Source of the DNA: Blattabacterium cuenoti
GTDB taxonomy: Bacteria; Bacteroidota; Bacteroidia; Flavobacteriales; Blattabacteriaceae
Assembly (NCBI RefSeq): GCF_014251955.1
Contig: NZ_CP059203.1
Span: forward strand, 180,789 to 244,788
Reading direction: 5' to 3'
DNA: 64,000 bases
Numbering within the stretch: the first letter of the stretch is position 1; every line of letters starts with the position of its first letter. The notes below the pieces were generated by a model. The model did not search any database and was not told the DNA's origin. It saw only the letters and a program-made list of their open reading frames with translations. Positions 1 through 9,313 of the stretch are shown here, piece by piece. The position numbers and the translations under genes are program-made.

Positions 1-183
1 AAATATTTTATATATATAATATAATACATAATAATTAAGTATGATATACCATAATTGAAATGAAACCAAATATTAATAATAATAATTGTAATTGATTATA
101 ATATACATGTTTTTCATTTTTTTTTACGTATATCTATCTATATCGTTTTATATCTGTCATGATCATTTAATCAATTTATTATT

Positions 184-2787
184 ATGCTGACTCCAGCAAC
201 TTTAAAAATATACAACGCATCAGCCGGTTCGGGAAAAACTTTTTTTTTGGTAAAAAATTATCTTTATATCTTATTCAAAAGCGTTCATAACGATGAATTT
301 AAACGTGTTTTAGCCTTAACTTTTACAAATAAGGCTTCTGAAGAAATGAGAAGACGCATATTACAATGTATAAAAGAATTTTCTAATCAAAAAGTTAGTG
401 AAGAATATCGTTCTTTATTCTCTCATTTTGAAAAAGATTTAAAACTAACAAAATATCAGCTATCCAAACGTGCTAAAAAAATATTATCTGCCATTTTACA
501 TGATTTTTCTTCTTTTTCTATAAGTACTATAGACAAATTTACTTATAGAACTATTCTATCTTTTTTCTACAAAAAAAATATAGATTTAGAAATGGATACC
601 AATAGGGTTTTATTGAAAATAATTGACAATCTGCTATTAAGACTCACAAATTCAGAAACTTGGTCAAATGTTTTGGTACAATTTACCTTGGAAAAATTAA
701 AAGAAGGAAAAAATTGGGATATACGAAATGAACTGTTTAAAATTGCTTCCCTTATAGTAGAAGAAAATAGTTTTTTTCCTATAAAAAAAATAAAAATGTA
801 TTCATTTCATGATCTGATTCTCCTAAAAAAAACTTTGTTAAACAGAACTAAAAAATTTGAAAAAAAATGCAAAAAACAAGGAAAAAAGTTTTTTGAATTT
901 TTGAAAAAAACATCCATTCAAAAACATTCATTTTTTCATTCAGATTTACCTAGATTTTTCAAAAAATTATGTCAAGGAGATCTTTTTATAAATCCTTTTA
1001 ATAAAAGACTTGAAAAGTTTATTCATATGGGGATATTATATTGTAAATGGATAGATATAGATCAAAAAACATTGATCTCTAAAAATAGAGATAAAATACT
1101 TCTTTTATATCAAGAAACAAAATCTCTATACAAAAAAGACATTTCTTCCTATCTTTTAGATAAACTTTTTTTAAAAAATTTTAGTGTTTTATCAATAATA
1201 CATGAAATAGAAAAAGAATTACATTCCTTAAAAGAAGAAAGGAAAATTCTTTTAAATGCAGAATTAAATAAAATCCTTTATGAAAGGATTATTCAAGAAC
1301 CATTTCCTCATATTTATGAAAAAATGGGAATCCAATATAAACATTATTTTATAGATGAATTTCAAGATACTTCATTTTTACAATGGCATAATATTAGAAT
1401 TTTAGTTGAAAATGCTTTATCAGAAAATGGTTCAGCTATGATCGTAGGAGACCCTAAACAATCTATATATAGGTGGAGAGGTGGAGATCCTAAGCAATTT
1501 CTTAATTTAATTTCTTATTCATCCAAATCTTATCATAAACAAGTTTTTACGATAGAAACTAATTTTCGCAGTTATGAAGAAATTGTAAAATTTAACAATT
1601 CCCTTTATCAATCTGTATCTAAAATTTTTCATTCTTCCATTTACCAAAATATCTATAAGAATTCCAAACAAAAAATATTAAAAAAACCTGGAGGATATGT
1701 TGAATTAAATTTTCTTTGTGTAGAAAAAAATAATTATAAACAATATGTTTATTTACACATAAAAAATAGAATAAAAAAATTGTTAAAACAAAAGTACAAA
1801 TTATCGAACATAGCTATCTTAGTTAGAAGTAACGAAGAAGGAAATTTTTTATCTGAAAAACTTATCAGAGATGGATTTATTGTAAATACTTCCGTATCAC
1901 TTCTTATAAAGAATCATTTAGAAATAGAAATAATTATTTCTTTTTTTTATGTTCTTATCAAACCTCATTGTTATCAAAAAAGAGCTTATTTGATTTTGTT
2001 ATTGTTACAAAATAAATTAATTTGTACTAGAAAAAAAAATCATGATTTTTTGATGGAAATTATTTTTTTACCATTAAATATTTTTTTGAAAAAAATTTTT
2101 TTTCAAAAAAAATCATTCGACTTAAATAATTTATATCGTCAATCTATCTATGATCTAGCAGAACAAGTAATTCAATCATTAGGTTTTTTCAACAACAATC
2201 AATCTTCTTATTATAATAAGACTTCATCAATTTATTCTTTTTTAGACTTTATTCATAGAACAATGAAAAGTGTAGGGAATTCCATTATAGATTTTTTAGA
2301 ATCTTGGGAATTCAAAAAAAAAAAAGAAAGCATTATTGTTTCTGATAATATAGATGCTATTCGCATTATGACTATTCATCAGTCTAAAGGATTACAATTT
2401 CCTGTTGTCCTTCTTCCTTTCACAGACTGGAATGCTTGTTCAAGTTCAAGGAAAAAAAAAGAAGGATCATGGATTAATGTTCCCCCTCATTTATATCATG
2501 GATTAAATGCGCTCTATTTAGAAATAGAAGCCTCTTTTCAAAAGATAGATGATAATTATATCAAAAATTTTTATGAGGATTATTTATCAAATATTAGGTT
2601 TGATAACCTCAATTTGTTATATGTTGCAACAACCCGTTCTGTAGAACAATTATTTATTTTTTCTAAATATGAAAATGATAAATCTGTATCTTTTTACATT
2701 AAAAACTTTTTACGTGAAAAAAAATTATGGAATAAAAAAAAATTTCAGTATTCTTTTGGAGAAGAAAAAAATTTTTCATTAAAATAA
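184..2787 (+). CDS. UvrD/AddA-like superfamily 1 DNA helicase
   Basis: This is an ATP-dependent DNA helicase of the UvrD/RecB/AddA type, likely acting in double-strand break repair. Visible motifs are the Walker A site ASAGSGKT (residues 12-19), the DEFQD Walker B box (about 391), GDPKQSIYRWRGGD (about 422), the TNFRS box, TIHQSKGLQFP (about 729) and LLYVATTRS (about 810). The protein stops about 50 residues after the last helicase motif, so there is no room for the C-terminal nuclease domain of RecB/AddA proteins; flavobacterial relatives are, as I recall, over 1000 residues. An uninterrupted A12 tract at 2314-2325 lies inside the frame. The gene stands alone on the plus strand and converges with lipA. 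The helicase family is certain; AddA orthology is inference. Confidence 0.85.
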   Translation: MLTPATLKIYNASAGSGKTFFLVKNYLYILFKSVHNDEFKRVLALTFTNKASEEMRRRILQCIKEFSNQKVSEEYRSLFSHFEKDLKLTKYQLSKRAKKILSAILHDFSSFSISTIDKFTYRTILSFFYKKNIDLEMDTNRVLLKIIDNLLLRLTNSETWSNVLVQFTLEKLKEGKNWDIRNELFKIASLIVEENSFFPIKKIKMYSFHDLILLKKTLLNRTKKFEKKCKKQGKKFFEFLKKTSIQKHSFFHSDLPRFFKKLCQGDLFINPFNKRLEKFIHMGILYCKWIDIDQKTLISKNRDKILLLYQETKSLYKKDISSYLLDKLFLKNFSVLSIIHEIEKELHSLKEERKILLNAELNKILYERIIQEPFPHIYEKMGIQYKHYFIDEFQDTSFLQWHNIRILVENALSENGSAMIVGDPKQSIYRWRGGDPKQFLNLISYSSKSYHKQVFTIETNFRSYEEIVKFNNSLYQSVSKIFHSSIYQNIYKNSKQKILKKPGGYVELNFLCVEKNNYKQYVYLHIKNRIKKLLKQKYKLSNIAILVRSNEEGNFLSEKLIRDGFIVNTSVSLLIKNHLEIEIIISFFYVLIKPHCYQKRAYLILLLLQNKLICTRKKNHDFLMEIIFLPLNIFLKKIFFQKKSFDLNNLYRQSIYDLAEQVIQSLGFFNNNQSSYYNKTSSIYSFLDFIHRTMKSVGNSIIDFLESWEFKKKKESIIVSDNIDAIRIMTIHQSKGLQFPVVLLPFTDWNACSSSRKKKEGSWINVPPHLYHGLNALYLEIEASFQKIDDNYIKNFYEDYLSNIRFDNLNLLYVATTRSVEQLFIFSKYENDKSVSFYIKNFLREKKLWNKKKFQYSFGEEKNFSLK

Positions 2788-2826
2788 AAAATATATTTTA
2801 GTTTGTTGTTATGTTCTTTTGTTTTT

Positions 2827-3687
2827 TTATTGAACATGTTTTTCTGCATGATAAGAAGATCGGACTAAAGGTCCACTTTCCACATATTTAAATCCCATTT
2901 CCAATCCTATTTTTTTATATTCTTGAAATTGTTCCGGTAAAACAAAAGAATGAACAGGGAAATGCTTAAAAGAAGGTTGTAAATATTGTCCCAATGTCAA
3001 AATATCAACTTTAGAATTCTTTATATCTCTCATTGTTTCTAATATTTCTTTCTTTGTTTCACCCAATCCCAACATGATTCCTGTTTTTGTCCTAATACTC
3101 TTATTTATTTTTTTAATAAATTGTAAAACTTCAAGACTACGATTATATTTAGCTTGAATCCTAACTTTTCTTGTTAATCTAGAAACTGTTTCTACATTAT
3201 GAGAAATAACTTCCGGTTTTATATTAATGATTTGATCTATTATTTTTTTTTCTCCTTTAAAATCAGGAATTAATGTTTCTATTGTAATAGATGGATTAAG
3301 ATCACGAGTTACTTTTATAGTTTTTATCCATATGGAAACACCCATATCTTTTAAATCATCTCTATTTACAGAAGTAATCACCGCATGTTTAATTTTCAAT
3401 ATTTTAATAGATTTAGCCACTTTTTCTGGTTCTTTCCAATCTACTTTTTCAGGACGTCCTGTTTGAACTCCACAAAATCGACAAGATCTTGTACAAATAT
3501 TTCCTAGAATCATAAAAGTAGCGACTCCTTTTCCCCAACATTCTCCTATATTAGGACAATTCCCACTTTGACAAATCGTATTCAATTTGTGTAAAGAAAC
3601 TAATTTCTGTAATTCATTATAATTTTTCCCCATTGGAAGTTTTACTTTTATCCAACTAGGTTTTTTTTTAATTATATTCATGGTCAT
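2827..3687 (-). CDS. lipA: Lipoyl synthase
   Basis: This radical-SAM enzyme inserts two sulfurs into the octanoyl chain on lipoyl domains to make lipoate. Both iron-sulfur clusters can be read: the auxiliary CxxxxCxxxxxC motif (C39, C44, C50) and the radical-SAM CxxxCxxC motif (C65, C69, C72). The C-terminal RSSYHAE motif, whose serine ligates the auxiliary cluster, is present. The length of 286 residues is normal. Its substrates would be the E2 partners of the 2-oxoacid dehydrogenases (E1 genes at 22561-25023 and 32185-33165) and GcvH (53404-53805). A second in-frame ATG two codons downstream leaves the start slightly uncertain. It is divergent from the Nif3-like gene. Confidence 0.97.
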   Translation of the reverse strand: MTMNIIKKKPSWIKVKLPMGKNYNELQKLVSLHKLNTICQSGNCPNIGECWGKGVATFMILGNICTRSCRFCGVQTGRPEKVDWKEPEKVAKSIKILKIKHAVITSVNRDDLKDMGVSIWIKTIKVTRDLNPSITIETLIPDFKGEKKIIDQIINIKPEVISHNVETVSRLTRKVRIQAKYNRSLEVLQFIKKINKSIRTKTGIMLGLGETKKEILETMRDIKNSKVDILTLGQYLQPSFKHFPVHSFVLPEQFQEYKKIGLEMGFKYVESGPLVRSSYHAEKHVQ

Positions 3688-3727
3688 TATTTTTTTTATT
3701 AGATTAGAATCAAATTAATTTTTTTTA

Positions 3728-3735
3728 TAAATTTG
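3728..3735 (+). promoter_or_regulatory. Candidate Bacteroidota -7 box (TAAATTTG)
   Basis: TAAATTTG matches the Bacteroidota sigma -7 consensus TAnnTTTG and lies 23 nt before the ATG of the Nif3-like gene, giving a short leader of about 17 nt. No clear -33 TTG element is seen. In DNA this AT-rich such boxes also occur by chance, so this rests mainly on its position. Confidence 0.4.
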
Positions 3736-3758
3736 TTCGTTTTTTTTGTGTTTTTTTT

Positions 3759-4862
3759 ATGGAAATATTAGTCAAAGATATTATTTATCAATTAGAGGAT
3801 TTAGCTCCTATAGAATATGCAGAATCCTATGACAATATAGGTTTAATCGTAGGATCATATGATCAAAAAATAAAAAATATTCTCATCACTTTAGATATTA
3901 CGAAAGAAGTCATTATTGAGTCTATAAATAAAAAATGTAATTTTATTATTTCATTTCATCCTATCCTTTTCAAACCAATCAAAAGTTTAACTGGAAATAC
4001 TTTTTCAGAAAGAGTAATAATTTCTGCAATAAAATATAATATAGCAATTTATATAATTCATACCAATTTAGACTCTATATGGGAAGGAACTCATTCTTAT
4101 TTATCCAAACTGTTGGAATTTAATAGAGAAAAAGTTTTGCTTCCTAGAAAAGGAATTATGAAAAAATTAACAACATATGTTCCTATCTCTCATGCAGAAA
4201 AAGTAAGAAATTCTTTATTTGAGGCAGGAGCTGGGAATATTTCTAATTATAGTCATTGTAGTTATAATTTTGATGGATTTGGAAGTTTCATGGGAAACGA
4301 AAAAACCAAACCTTTTTCTGGAAAAAAAGGTGTTTTTCATATGGAAAAAGAAACTTGTATTAATGTTATTTTTCCATATCATAAATTAAATGTAATCAAA
4401 AAAGCACTTTTTACAAGTCATCCTTATGAAGAAATAGCTTACGAAATTTATAATATTGAAAATATAAGTTCTTATCTAGGAATAGGAGTGGTAGGATTTC
4501 TTACAGAAGAAATGAATGAATACGATTTTCTTATTTATTTAAAAAATAAAATGAATTTACCATGTATACGACATTCTCCATTTACAGGAAAAAAAATAAA
4601 AAAGGTAACAATGATAGCAGGTTCAGGAAGTTTTGGAATTGAAACTGCGATAAAAGAAAAAGCGAATGTATTCATTTCATCTGACTTAAAATATCATGAT
4701 TTTTTCAAATCAGAAAATAAAATTTTGATTGTAGATATAGGACACTATGAATCTGAAAAATGCACGAAGCATTTACTAAAATATTTTTTAAAAAAAAAAT
4801 TTGTTCATATTTCTATTTTTGAATCAGAAATACATACTAATCCAGTTAAATATTTCTATTAA
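3759..4862 (+). CDS. Nif3-like dinuclear metal center hexameric protein (YqfO/YbgI family)
   Basis: This is a member of the widespread Nif3/NGG1p-interacting factor family, which binds two metal ions and forms toroidal hexamers. It is often annotated as a GTP cyclohydrolase I type 2 homolog, but its biochemical role is poorly settled. The metal-binding signatures SFHPILF (H67), IIHTNLDS (H101, D105) and DIGHYESE near the C terminus are present. At 367 residues it is the long form, with a PII-like domain inserted between about residues 130 and 230. The zinc-ribbon-family gene follows 20 nt downstream on the same strand, a common pairing in Bacteroidota, so the two are probably co-transcribed. 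Confidence 0.9.
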   Translation: MEILVKDIIYQLEDLAPIEYAESYDNIGLIVGSYDQKIKNILITLDITKEVIIESINKKCNFIISFHPILFKPIKSLTGNTFSERVIISAIKYNIAIYIIHTNLDSIWEGTHSYLSKLLEFNREKVLLPRKGIMKKLTTYVPISHAEKVRNSLFEAGAGNISNYSHCSYNFDGFGSFMGNEKTKPFSGKKGVFHMEKETCINVIFPYHKLNVIKKALFTSHPYEEIAYEIYNIENISSYLGIGVVGFLTEEMNEYDFLIYLKNKMNLPCIRHSPFTGKKIKKVTMIAGSGSFGIETAIKEKANVFISSDLKYHDFFKSENKILIVDIGHYESEKCTKHLLKYFLKKKFVHISIFESEIHTNPVKYFY

Positions 4863-4882
4863 AAAAAAAATATTATGGAAAA

Positions 4883-5680
4883 ATGGAAAATAAGAAACAA
4901 TCAGCTGTAACTGTAGTAGATAAATTAAGAGTTTTATATAATATTCAATTAATAGATTCTCGTATAGATGAAATACGAAATTTTCGAATCAATATTCCCA
5001 TAGAAATAAAAATTTTGGAAGAAGAACTTGAAATAATGAAAAAAAAATTAAAAAATATTCATCACGATATTCTTTCTCTCAAAGAGAATATAGATAGACA
5101 AAACAAAGTCGTTAAATCATCAGATTTATTCATAAGAAAATATGAAAAACAAAAGAATAATATAAGAAAAAATAACAAAGAATTATATTCACTCGAAAAA
5201 GAAATTTCTTATCAAAAATTAGAAATTCAATTATCTAAGAAAAAAATCAAAGAAATTCATCTAAATATTCATAAAAAAAAAGAAATTTTAGAAAAAAAAA
5301 AGGAAATATTAAAAAATAAAAAAGAGCATATTTTTCATAAAAAAAAAGAATTAAATCAGATTTTTTTAGAAAATGAAAAAGAAGAAAAGATTTTACTAGA
5401 AAAATCTATTTTTTTTTCTAAAAAATTAGATAATAGTTTATTAAAAATTTATAAAAAAATAAGAAAGGGTGTAAAAAATGGGATAGCTGTTGCTCCAGTA
5501 CAAAGAGGAGCTCCCTTAGGATCTTATTTAGCAATTACTCCTCAAAAATATTCAGAACTTATACAACGGAATAAACTGTTAATAGATGAACATAGTGGAA
5601 GAATATTAATAGATTATGAATTAGCTGAAGAAGAAAAAAAAAAATCTTTTATTTTTTGTTCAAAAAAACAGAAAAAGTAA
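4883..5680 (+). CDS. Coiled-coil protein of the C4 zinc-ribbon (DUF164-type) family, zinc ligands lost
   Basis: The first about 200 residues are a lysine/glutamate-rich coiled coil with heptad-like helices. The last about 55 residues align with the C-terminal zinc ribbon of the DUF164/CdsZ-like family: the stretch from PVQRG to HSGRI keeps the surrounding residues. The four zinc cysteines are gone. PLGS (211-214) stands where CGGC is expected, and DEHS (235-238) stands where CxxC is expected before GRI. The function of the family is unsettled; roles in RNA metabolism or tethering have been proposed. An A11 tract lies near the 3' end. The start is the ATG in frame at 4883; another ATG at 4875 is out of frame and ends after 11 codons. 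Confidence 0.75.
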   Translation: MENKKQSAVTVVDKLRVLYNIQLIDSRIDEIRNFRINIPIEIKILEEELEIMKKKLKNIHHDILSLKENIDRQNKVVKSSDLFIRKYEKQKNNIRKNNKELYSLEKEISYQKLEIQLSKKKIKEIHLNIHKKKEILEKKKEILKNKKEHIFHKKKELNQIFLENEKEEKILLEKSIFFSKKLDNSLLKIYKKIRKGVKNGIAVAPVQRGAPLGSYLAITPQKYSELIQRNKLLIDEHSGRILIDYELAEEEKKKSFIFCSKKQKK

Positions 5681-5726
5681 AAAAAATTCTCTATTTAGAA
5701 AATCAATACTACAAAAAAATAAAATT

Positions 5727-6290
5727 ATGGTACGTACTTACTCTTCCAATGAAAGAAAAAAAATCAAAATAAAAGATTTTGAATTGTTGGAGGCAAACTC
5801 TGGTAAAAAAAAATTTTTAAAAAATTTTTTTTCAGATAAGGCAACTGTAATTATGTTTATTTGCAATCATTGTCCGTATGTTAAACATATTAATGCAGAA
5901 TTAGTTCGTTTAACGAATGATTATACCAAAAAAGGAGTTTCTTTTTTAGCTATAAATTCTAATGATATAGAAAAATATCCGGAAGATTCTCCTGAAAAAA
6001 TGAAGGAAATCTCTCATCAATTACGTTATCCATTTCCTTATTTTTTTGACGAAACACAAGAAGTTGCCAAATATTATGGAGCTCAATGTACTCCTGAATT
6101 TTTCATATTTAATGGAACAGGAGAATTATGTTATCATGGACAATTAGACGATTCTAGACCAACAAATGGAATCCCAGTTACAGGATACGATGTCAGAAAC
6201 ATATTAAAAGATCTTATAATAAATGGAAGAGAAATCAAAAATATTATTACAAAACCTAGTTCTGGTTGTAATATTAAATGGAAAACATAA
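5727..6290 (+). CDS. Thioredoxin-fold redoxin family protein
   Basis: This is an AhpC/TSA-like or TlpA-like thioredoxin-fold protein. The active-site motif is CNHCPYVKHI (C46, C49), followed by the SNDIEKYPEDSPE segment and the conserved C-terminal tail SGCNIKWK typical of this cytoplasmic redoxin family. The most likely role is a thiol-disulfide exchange or peroxide-handling enzyme. No signal peptide or membrane segment is visible, so it should be cytosolic. It follows the zinc-ribbon-family gene by 46 nt. Its last 17 nt overlap the convergent nrnA-like gene. The exact substrate cannot be told from sequence. Confidence 0.85.
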   Translation: MVRTYSSNERKKIKIKDFELLEANSGKKKFLKNFFSDKATVIMFICNHCPYVKHINAELVRLTNDYTKKGVSFLAINSNDIEKYPEDSPEKMKEISHQLRYPFPYFFDETQEVAKYYGAQCTPEFFIFNGTGELCYHGQLDDSRPTNGIPVTGYDVRNILKDLIINGREIKNIITKPSSGCNIKWKT

Positions 6291-7281
6291 GATTTTTATA
6301 ATAATTAGGAATTATATTTAAAAAATAATCAATAGATTCGGAAAGACTTTTTTCTAACGTTCCTCCTGCAGCATTTTTGTGTCCACCTCCTCCAAAATGT
6401 TTTCTAGCAAATTGATTGACATCAAAATGACCTCTTGAACGAAAAGAAATTCTAATTGGATATTGTTTTTTTTCTTCAAAAAAGAAAACAGAAAAAACAA
6501 TGTTTTTTATTCCTAATCCATAAGTAATAATCCCTTCTGTATCTCCTTGCTTGTAGGGATAAAAATTAATATCCGATGCATTAATACTTGTATAAGCTGT
6601 ACGATATTTTTCTATCACTTTCAATTTTTTTAATGCTTTAGACAAAAGTTTTAACCTATTTTCGTTGTATTTTTCGTGTAAATGATTGTATATTTTTTCT
6701 ATGTTAATTCCTTTTTCTATTAATTTTCCTGCAATAAAATGAGTTTCAGACGTCACAGAAGGGAAACGAAAAGAACCTGTATCCGTCATTATACCAACGT
6801 ATAAACACGTAGCTATCTCTTTATCGATTTTATCTAAATGATTCATTTCAGATATTAATCTAAATACTAAAATGCTGGTAGATGAAGCTGTTGGATCTGA
6901 AAACATAAAATCAAAAGAAAATGGATATGGATGATGATCTATTAATATTTTTTTTGCTTTAGAAAATAAAAAAAATTTATTTATAGTATTTATTCTGGAA
7001 TAATTGTTAAAATCTATAAAAAAAATGTAATCGGAATCTATAATTTTTTCTTTTACCAAAGATTGAGTTTTTTCTGAGAAAACAATAATATCTTTACTTC
7101 CAGGAAGCCATTTTAAAAATTCAGAATATTCTGTAGGAGATATTAAATCTACATCATGTTTAAGTTTTCTGAAATAAAATAAAAGAGCTAAAGAAGAACC
7201 TAAAGCATCTCCATCTGGATGAACATGTGGTAATAATACAATTTTTTTTCTCTTTTTTCCGTTAATGCTAGAAAAAAACAT
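6274..7281 (-). CDS. nrnA: DHH-family phosphoesterase, NrnA-like (nanoRNase/pAp phosphatase)
   Basis: This is a DHH/DHHA1 phosphoesterase that, in characterized members, degrades oligoribonucleotides to mononucleotides and dephosphorylates pAp. The catalytic motifs are all visible: HVHPDGDALGSS near residue 18, the DFNN region, LIDHHPYP (the DHH motif) and MTDTGSFRFP. The DHHA1 glycine motif FGGGGHKNAAGG is near residue 300. The length of 335 residues is normal. It is the last gene of a tight minus-strand run with cca (6 nt gap), tsaC and dapD. It overlaps the convergent redoxin gene by 17 nt. Distinguishing NrnA from other DHH enzymes from sequence alone is only moderately secure. Confidence 0.88.
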   Translation of the reverse strand: MFFSSINGKKRKKIVLLPHVHPDGDALGSSLALLFYFRKLKHDVDLISPTEYSEFLKWLPGSKDIIVFSEKTQSLVKEKIIDSDYIFFIDFNNYSRINTINKFFLFSKAKKILIDHHPYPFSFDFMFSDPTASSTSILVFRLISEMNHLDKIDKEIATCLYVGIMTDTGSFRFPSVTSETHFIAGKLIEKGINIEKIYNHLHEKYNENRLKLLSKALKKLKVIEKYRTAYTSINASDINFYPYKQGDTEGIITYGLGIKNIVFSVFFFEEKKQYPIRISFRSRGHFDVNQFARKHFGGGGHKNAAGGTLEKSLSESIDYFLNIIPNYYKNLMFSI

Positions 7282-7287
7282 ATATTT

Positions 7288-8709
7288 TTAATTATTTTTT
7301 TTCAATCCTAAATCTTCTCCTTTTTTTAACATCATGAAATAAGCAGAATGAAATTCATTGGATATTTTTCCTTCTAAAATAGATTCTTTAATAAAATTTT
7401 TTATGATCCCTATTTCTTTGCATGGATGAATATGGAAAGCTTTCATAATATCATTTCCTGATATAGGAGATTTCCAATTTTTTATACGATCTTTTTCCTC
7501 TAATTGTTTAATCCTTTTCATTAAAAGACAAAAATTTTTTTTATATTGTTTCTTTTTTTCTAGATTGTTTGTAGTGATATCTGCTATACATAATTTGATT
7601 AAATCTCCTATATCTTCCCCCATATCAAATAATAATCTACGTATAGCAGAATCTCTAGTATTTTTTTCTATTAATGCAATAGGCCTGTAACTATGTTGTA
7701 TCATTTTTTTTACATACTTCAGAGGGATTCCTTTTGGTAACTTTAAACGTTTAAAAATATTCGTAACCATTTTGGATCCTACAAATTCATGCGAATGAAA
7801 AGACCAACCTATTTTTGGTAAAAATTTTTTAGTATAAGATTTTCCTATGTCATGAAGTAAAGCGGCCCATCTTAACCAAATAGAATTGGTTTCTTTACTG
7901 ATATTATCTACTACTTGTAAAGTATGATAAAAATTATCCTTATGTTTATATCCGTTTTTTTCCTCTATTCCTTGCAACAATGTTAGTTCTGGTAATATTA
8001 TTGATAATAATCCAGATTTATATAATAAAAATAATCCTATAGAAGGATTTTTAGATAAAAGAATCTTATTGAATTCGTCTATAATTCTTTCTATAGAAAC
8101 AATATTGATTCTATTTTTATTTTTTTGAATAGATAGAAATGAAGATTCTTCAATAAAAAATTGAAGTTGAGTCGCAAAACGAATTGCTCTCATCATTCGT
8201 AATGGATCATCAGAATAAGTGATATCTGAATTTAATGGAGTTTTTAAAATTTTTCTTTTTAAATCTAACAACCCTCCAAATGGATCTATCAATTCCCCAT
8301 AATTATTTTCATTTAAGCTAATAGCTAAGGCGTTAATTGTAAAATCTCTTCTATTTTGATCATCTTGTAATGATCCAAATTCTATAACAGGATGACGACT
8401 ATGAGAACAATACGATTCTTTTCTAGATCCTACAAATTCTATTTTTTGATTATTATACTCTAACATAGCAGTTCCAAAACGTTTAAATATATTTATTCTA
8501 GGAGAAGGTTTTATATATTTAGAAACTTCTTTTGCTAGGAGAATTCCTTCTCCTATAGTTAAAATATCTAAATCTTTGGAATCATTTTTACCTAATAAAA
8601 AATCACGAACATAACCACCTACGACGTAACAATCTTGTTGTATCTTCTTGGCTGAACGACTAACAATGCGAAATATTTCCTTATTATGAAGAGCAGAAAC
8701 TAATTTCAT
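7288..8709 (-). CDS. cca: tRNA nucleotidyltransferase / poly(A) polymerase family protein with HD domain
   Basis: This class II nucleotidyltransferase most likely adds CCA to tRNA 3' ends. Both tRNA genes in this window lack an encoded CCA, so such an enzyme is needed. The nucleotidyltransferase head has VVGGYVRDFLLG (near 28) and the metal-binding DLDIL motif. RRDFTINAL, DPLRMMRAIRFA and IERI follow. The C-terminal half has an HD phosphohydrolase signature, LLHDIGKSYT (near 286). At 473 residues with an HD domain it matches the bacterial CCA/HD form common in Bacteroidota. It sits 5 nt downstream of tsaC on the same strand, which groups two tRNA-maturation enzymes. Confidence 0.93.
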   Translation of the reverse strand: MKLVSALHNKEIFRIVSRSAKKIQQDCYVVGGYVRDFLLGKNDSKDLDILTIGEGILLAKEVSKYIKPSPRINIFKRFGTAMLEYNNQKIEFVGSRKESYCSHSRHPVIEFGSLQDDQNRRDFTINALAISLNENNYGELIDPFGGLLDLKRKILKTPLNSDITYSDDPLRMMRAIRFATQLQFFIEESSFLSIQKNKNRINIVSIERIIDEFNKILLSKNPSIGLFLLYKSGLLSIILPELTLLQGIEEKNGYKHKDNFYHTLQVVDNISKETNSIWLRWAALLHDIGKSYTKKFLPKIGWSFHSHEFVGSKMVTNIFKRLKLPKGIPLKYVKKMIQHSYRPIALIEKNTRDSAIRRLLFDMGEDIGDLIKLCIADITTNNLEKKKQYKKNFCLLMKRIKQLEEKDRIKNWKSPISGNDIMKAFHIHPCKEIGIIKNFIKESILEGKISNEFHSAYFMMLKKGEDLGLKKNN

Positions 8710-8714
8710 GGAAA

Positions 8715-9308
8715 TTACATCCGTAATATTTTAATCTTATTATTTGAAACAATTTTAATTATGGAAGAACCATTATATCTAGATTTTTCTTTTCTACGAA
8801 AATTCACTGCATAATCTATTTGATTTAAAATAGAAGGATTAATTTCAGAAAAAGATTGAGGAGGAGGAAATCCTGATAAATTAGCAGAAGTAGAGACTAT
8901 TGGTCTATCTAATTTTCTAATTAAATGAGCACAAAATGGATCTTTTGTTAAACGGATAGCTAGAGTATTGCTTTTATTTTTTTTACTAAATAAATTCGTA
9001 ACTGTTTTACGAATATTCTCGTATACAATAGTAATGGGTTTTTTCCTATGAGAATAATTCTCATTTATTAATTTTATAACTAAATCAGGAATCTCTTTTA
9101 CTAATTCGGATAAACGCTCCATACTTTCCACTAAAAGTATCATATTTTTAGAAAGATTTCTGTTTTTTATTTTATATATTTTCTCTACAGCATGTAAATT
9201 AAAAGCATCACATCCCAATCCCCATACGGTATCTGTAGGATATAATAAACACTTTCCCCTTTTTAAAAAAGTTACACTTTTTTTTATTTCTCTATAAAAA
9301 AAAAACAT
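8715..9308 (-). CDS. tsaC: L-threonylcarbamoyladenylate synthase (Sua5/YrdC/YciO family)
   Basis: This enzyme makes threonylcarbamoyl-AMP from threonine, bicarbonate and ATP, the first step of the t6A modification at position 37 of ANN-decoding tRNAs. Visible family motifs are LLYPTDTVWGLGCDA near residue 21, the KNRNLSKNM lysine-rich loop, LAIRLTKDP and the substrate-binding STSANLSG (about 139). At 197 residues it is the short YrdC-only form without the Sua5 C-terminal domain. The gene lies 5 nt from both dapD upstream and cca downstream and is probably part of one transcript with them. YciO paralogs look similar, but a minimal genome would keep the essential TsaC. Confidence 0.92.
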   Translation of the reverse strand: MFFFYREIKKSVTFLKRGKCLLYPTDTVWGLGCDAFNLHAVEKIYKIKNRNLSKNMILLVESMERLSELVKEIPDLVIKLINENYSHRKKPITIVYENIRKTVTNLFSKKNKSNTLAIRLTKDPFCAHLIRKLDRPIVSTSANLSGFPPPQSFSEINPSILNQIDYAVNFRRKEKSRYNGSSIIKIVSNNKIKILRM

Positions 9309-9313
9309 AATAA

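Noticed and set aside
1-183. Very AT-rich opening stretch considered as a replication origin
   Set aside because: No DnaA-box cluster, repeats or origin-type neighbours are visible; AT-richness alone is normal for spacers here.
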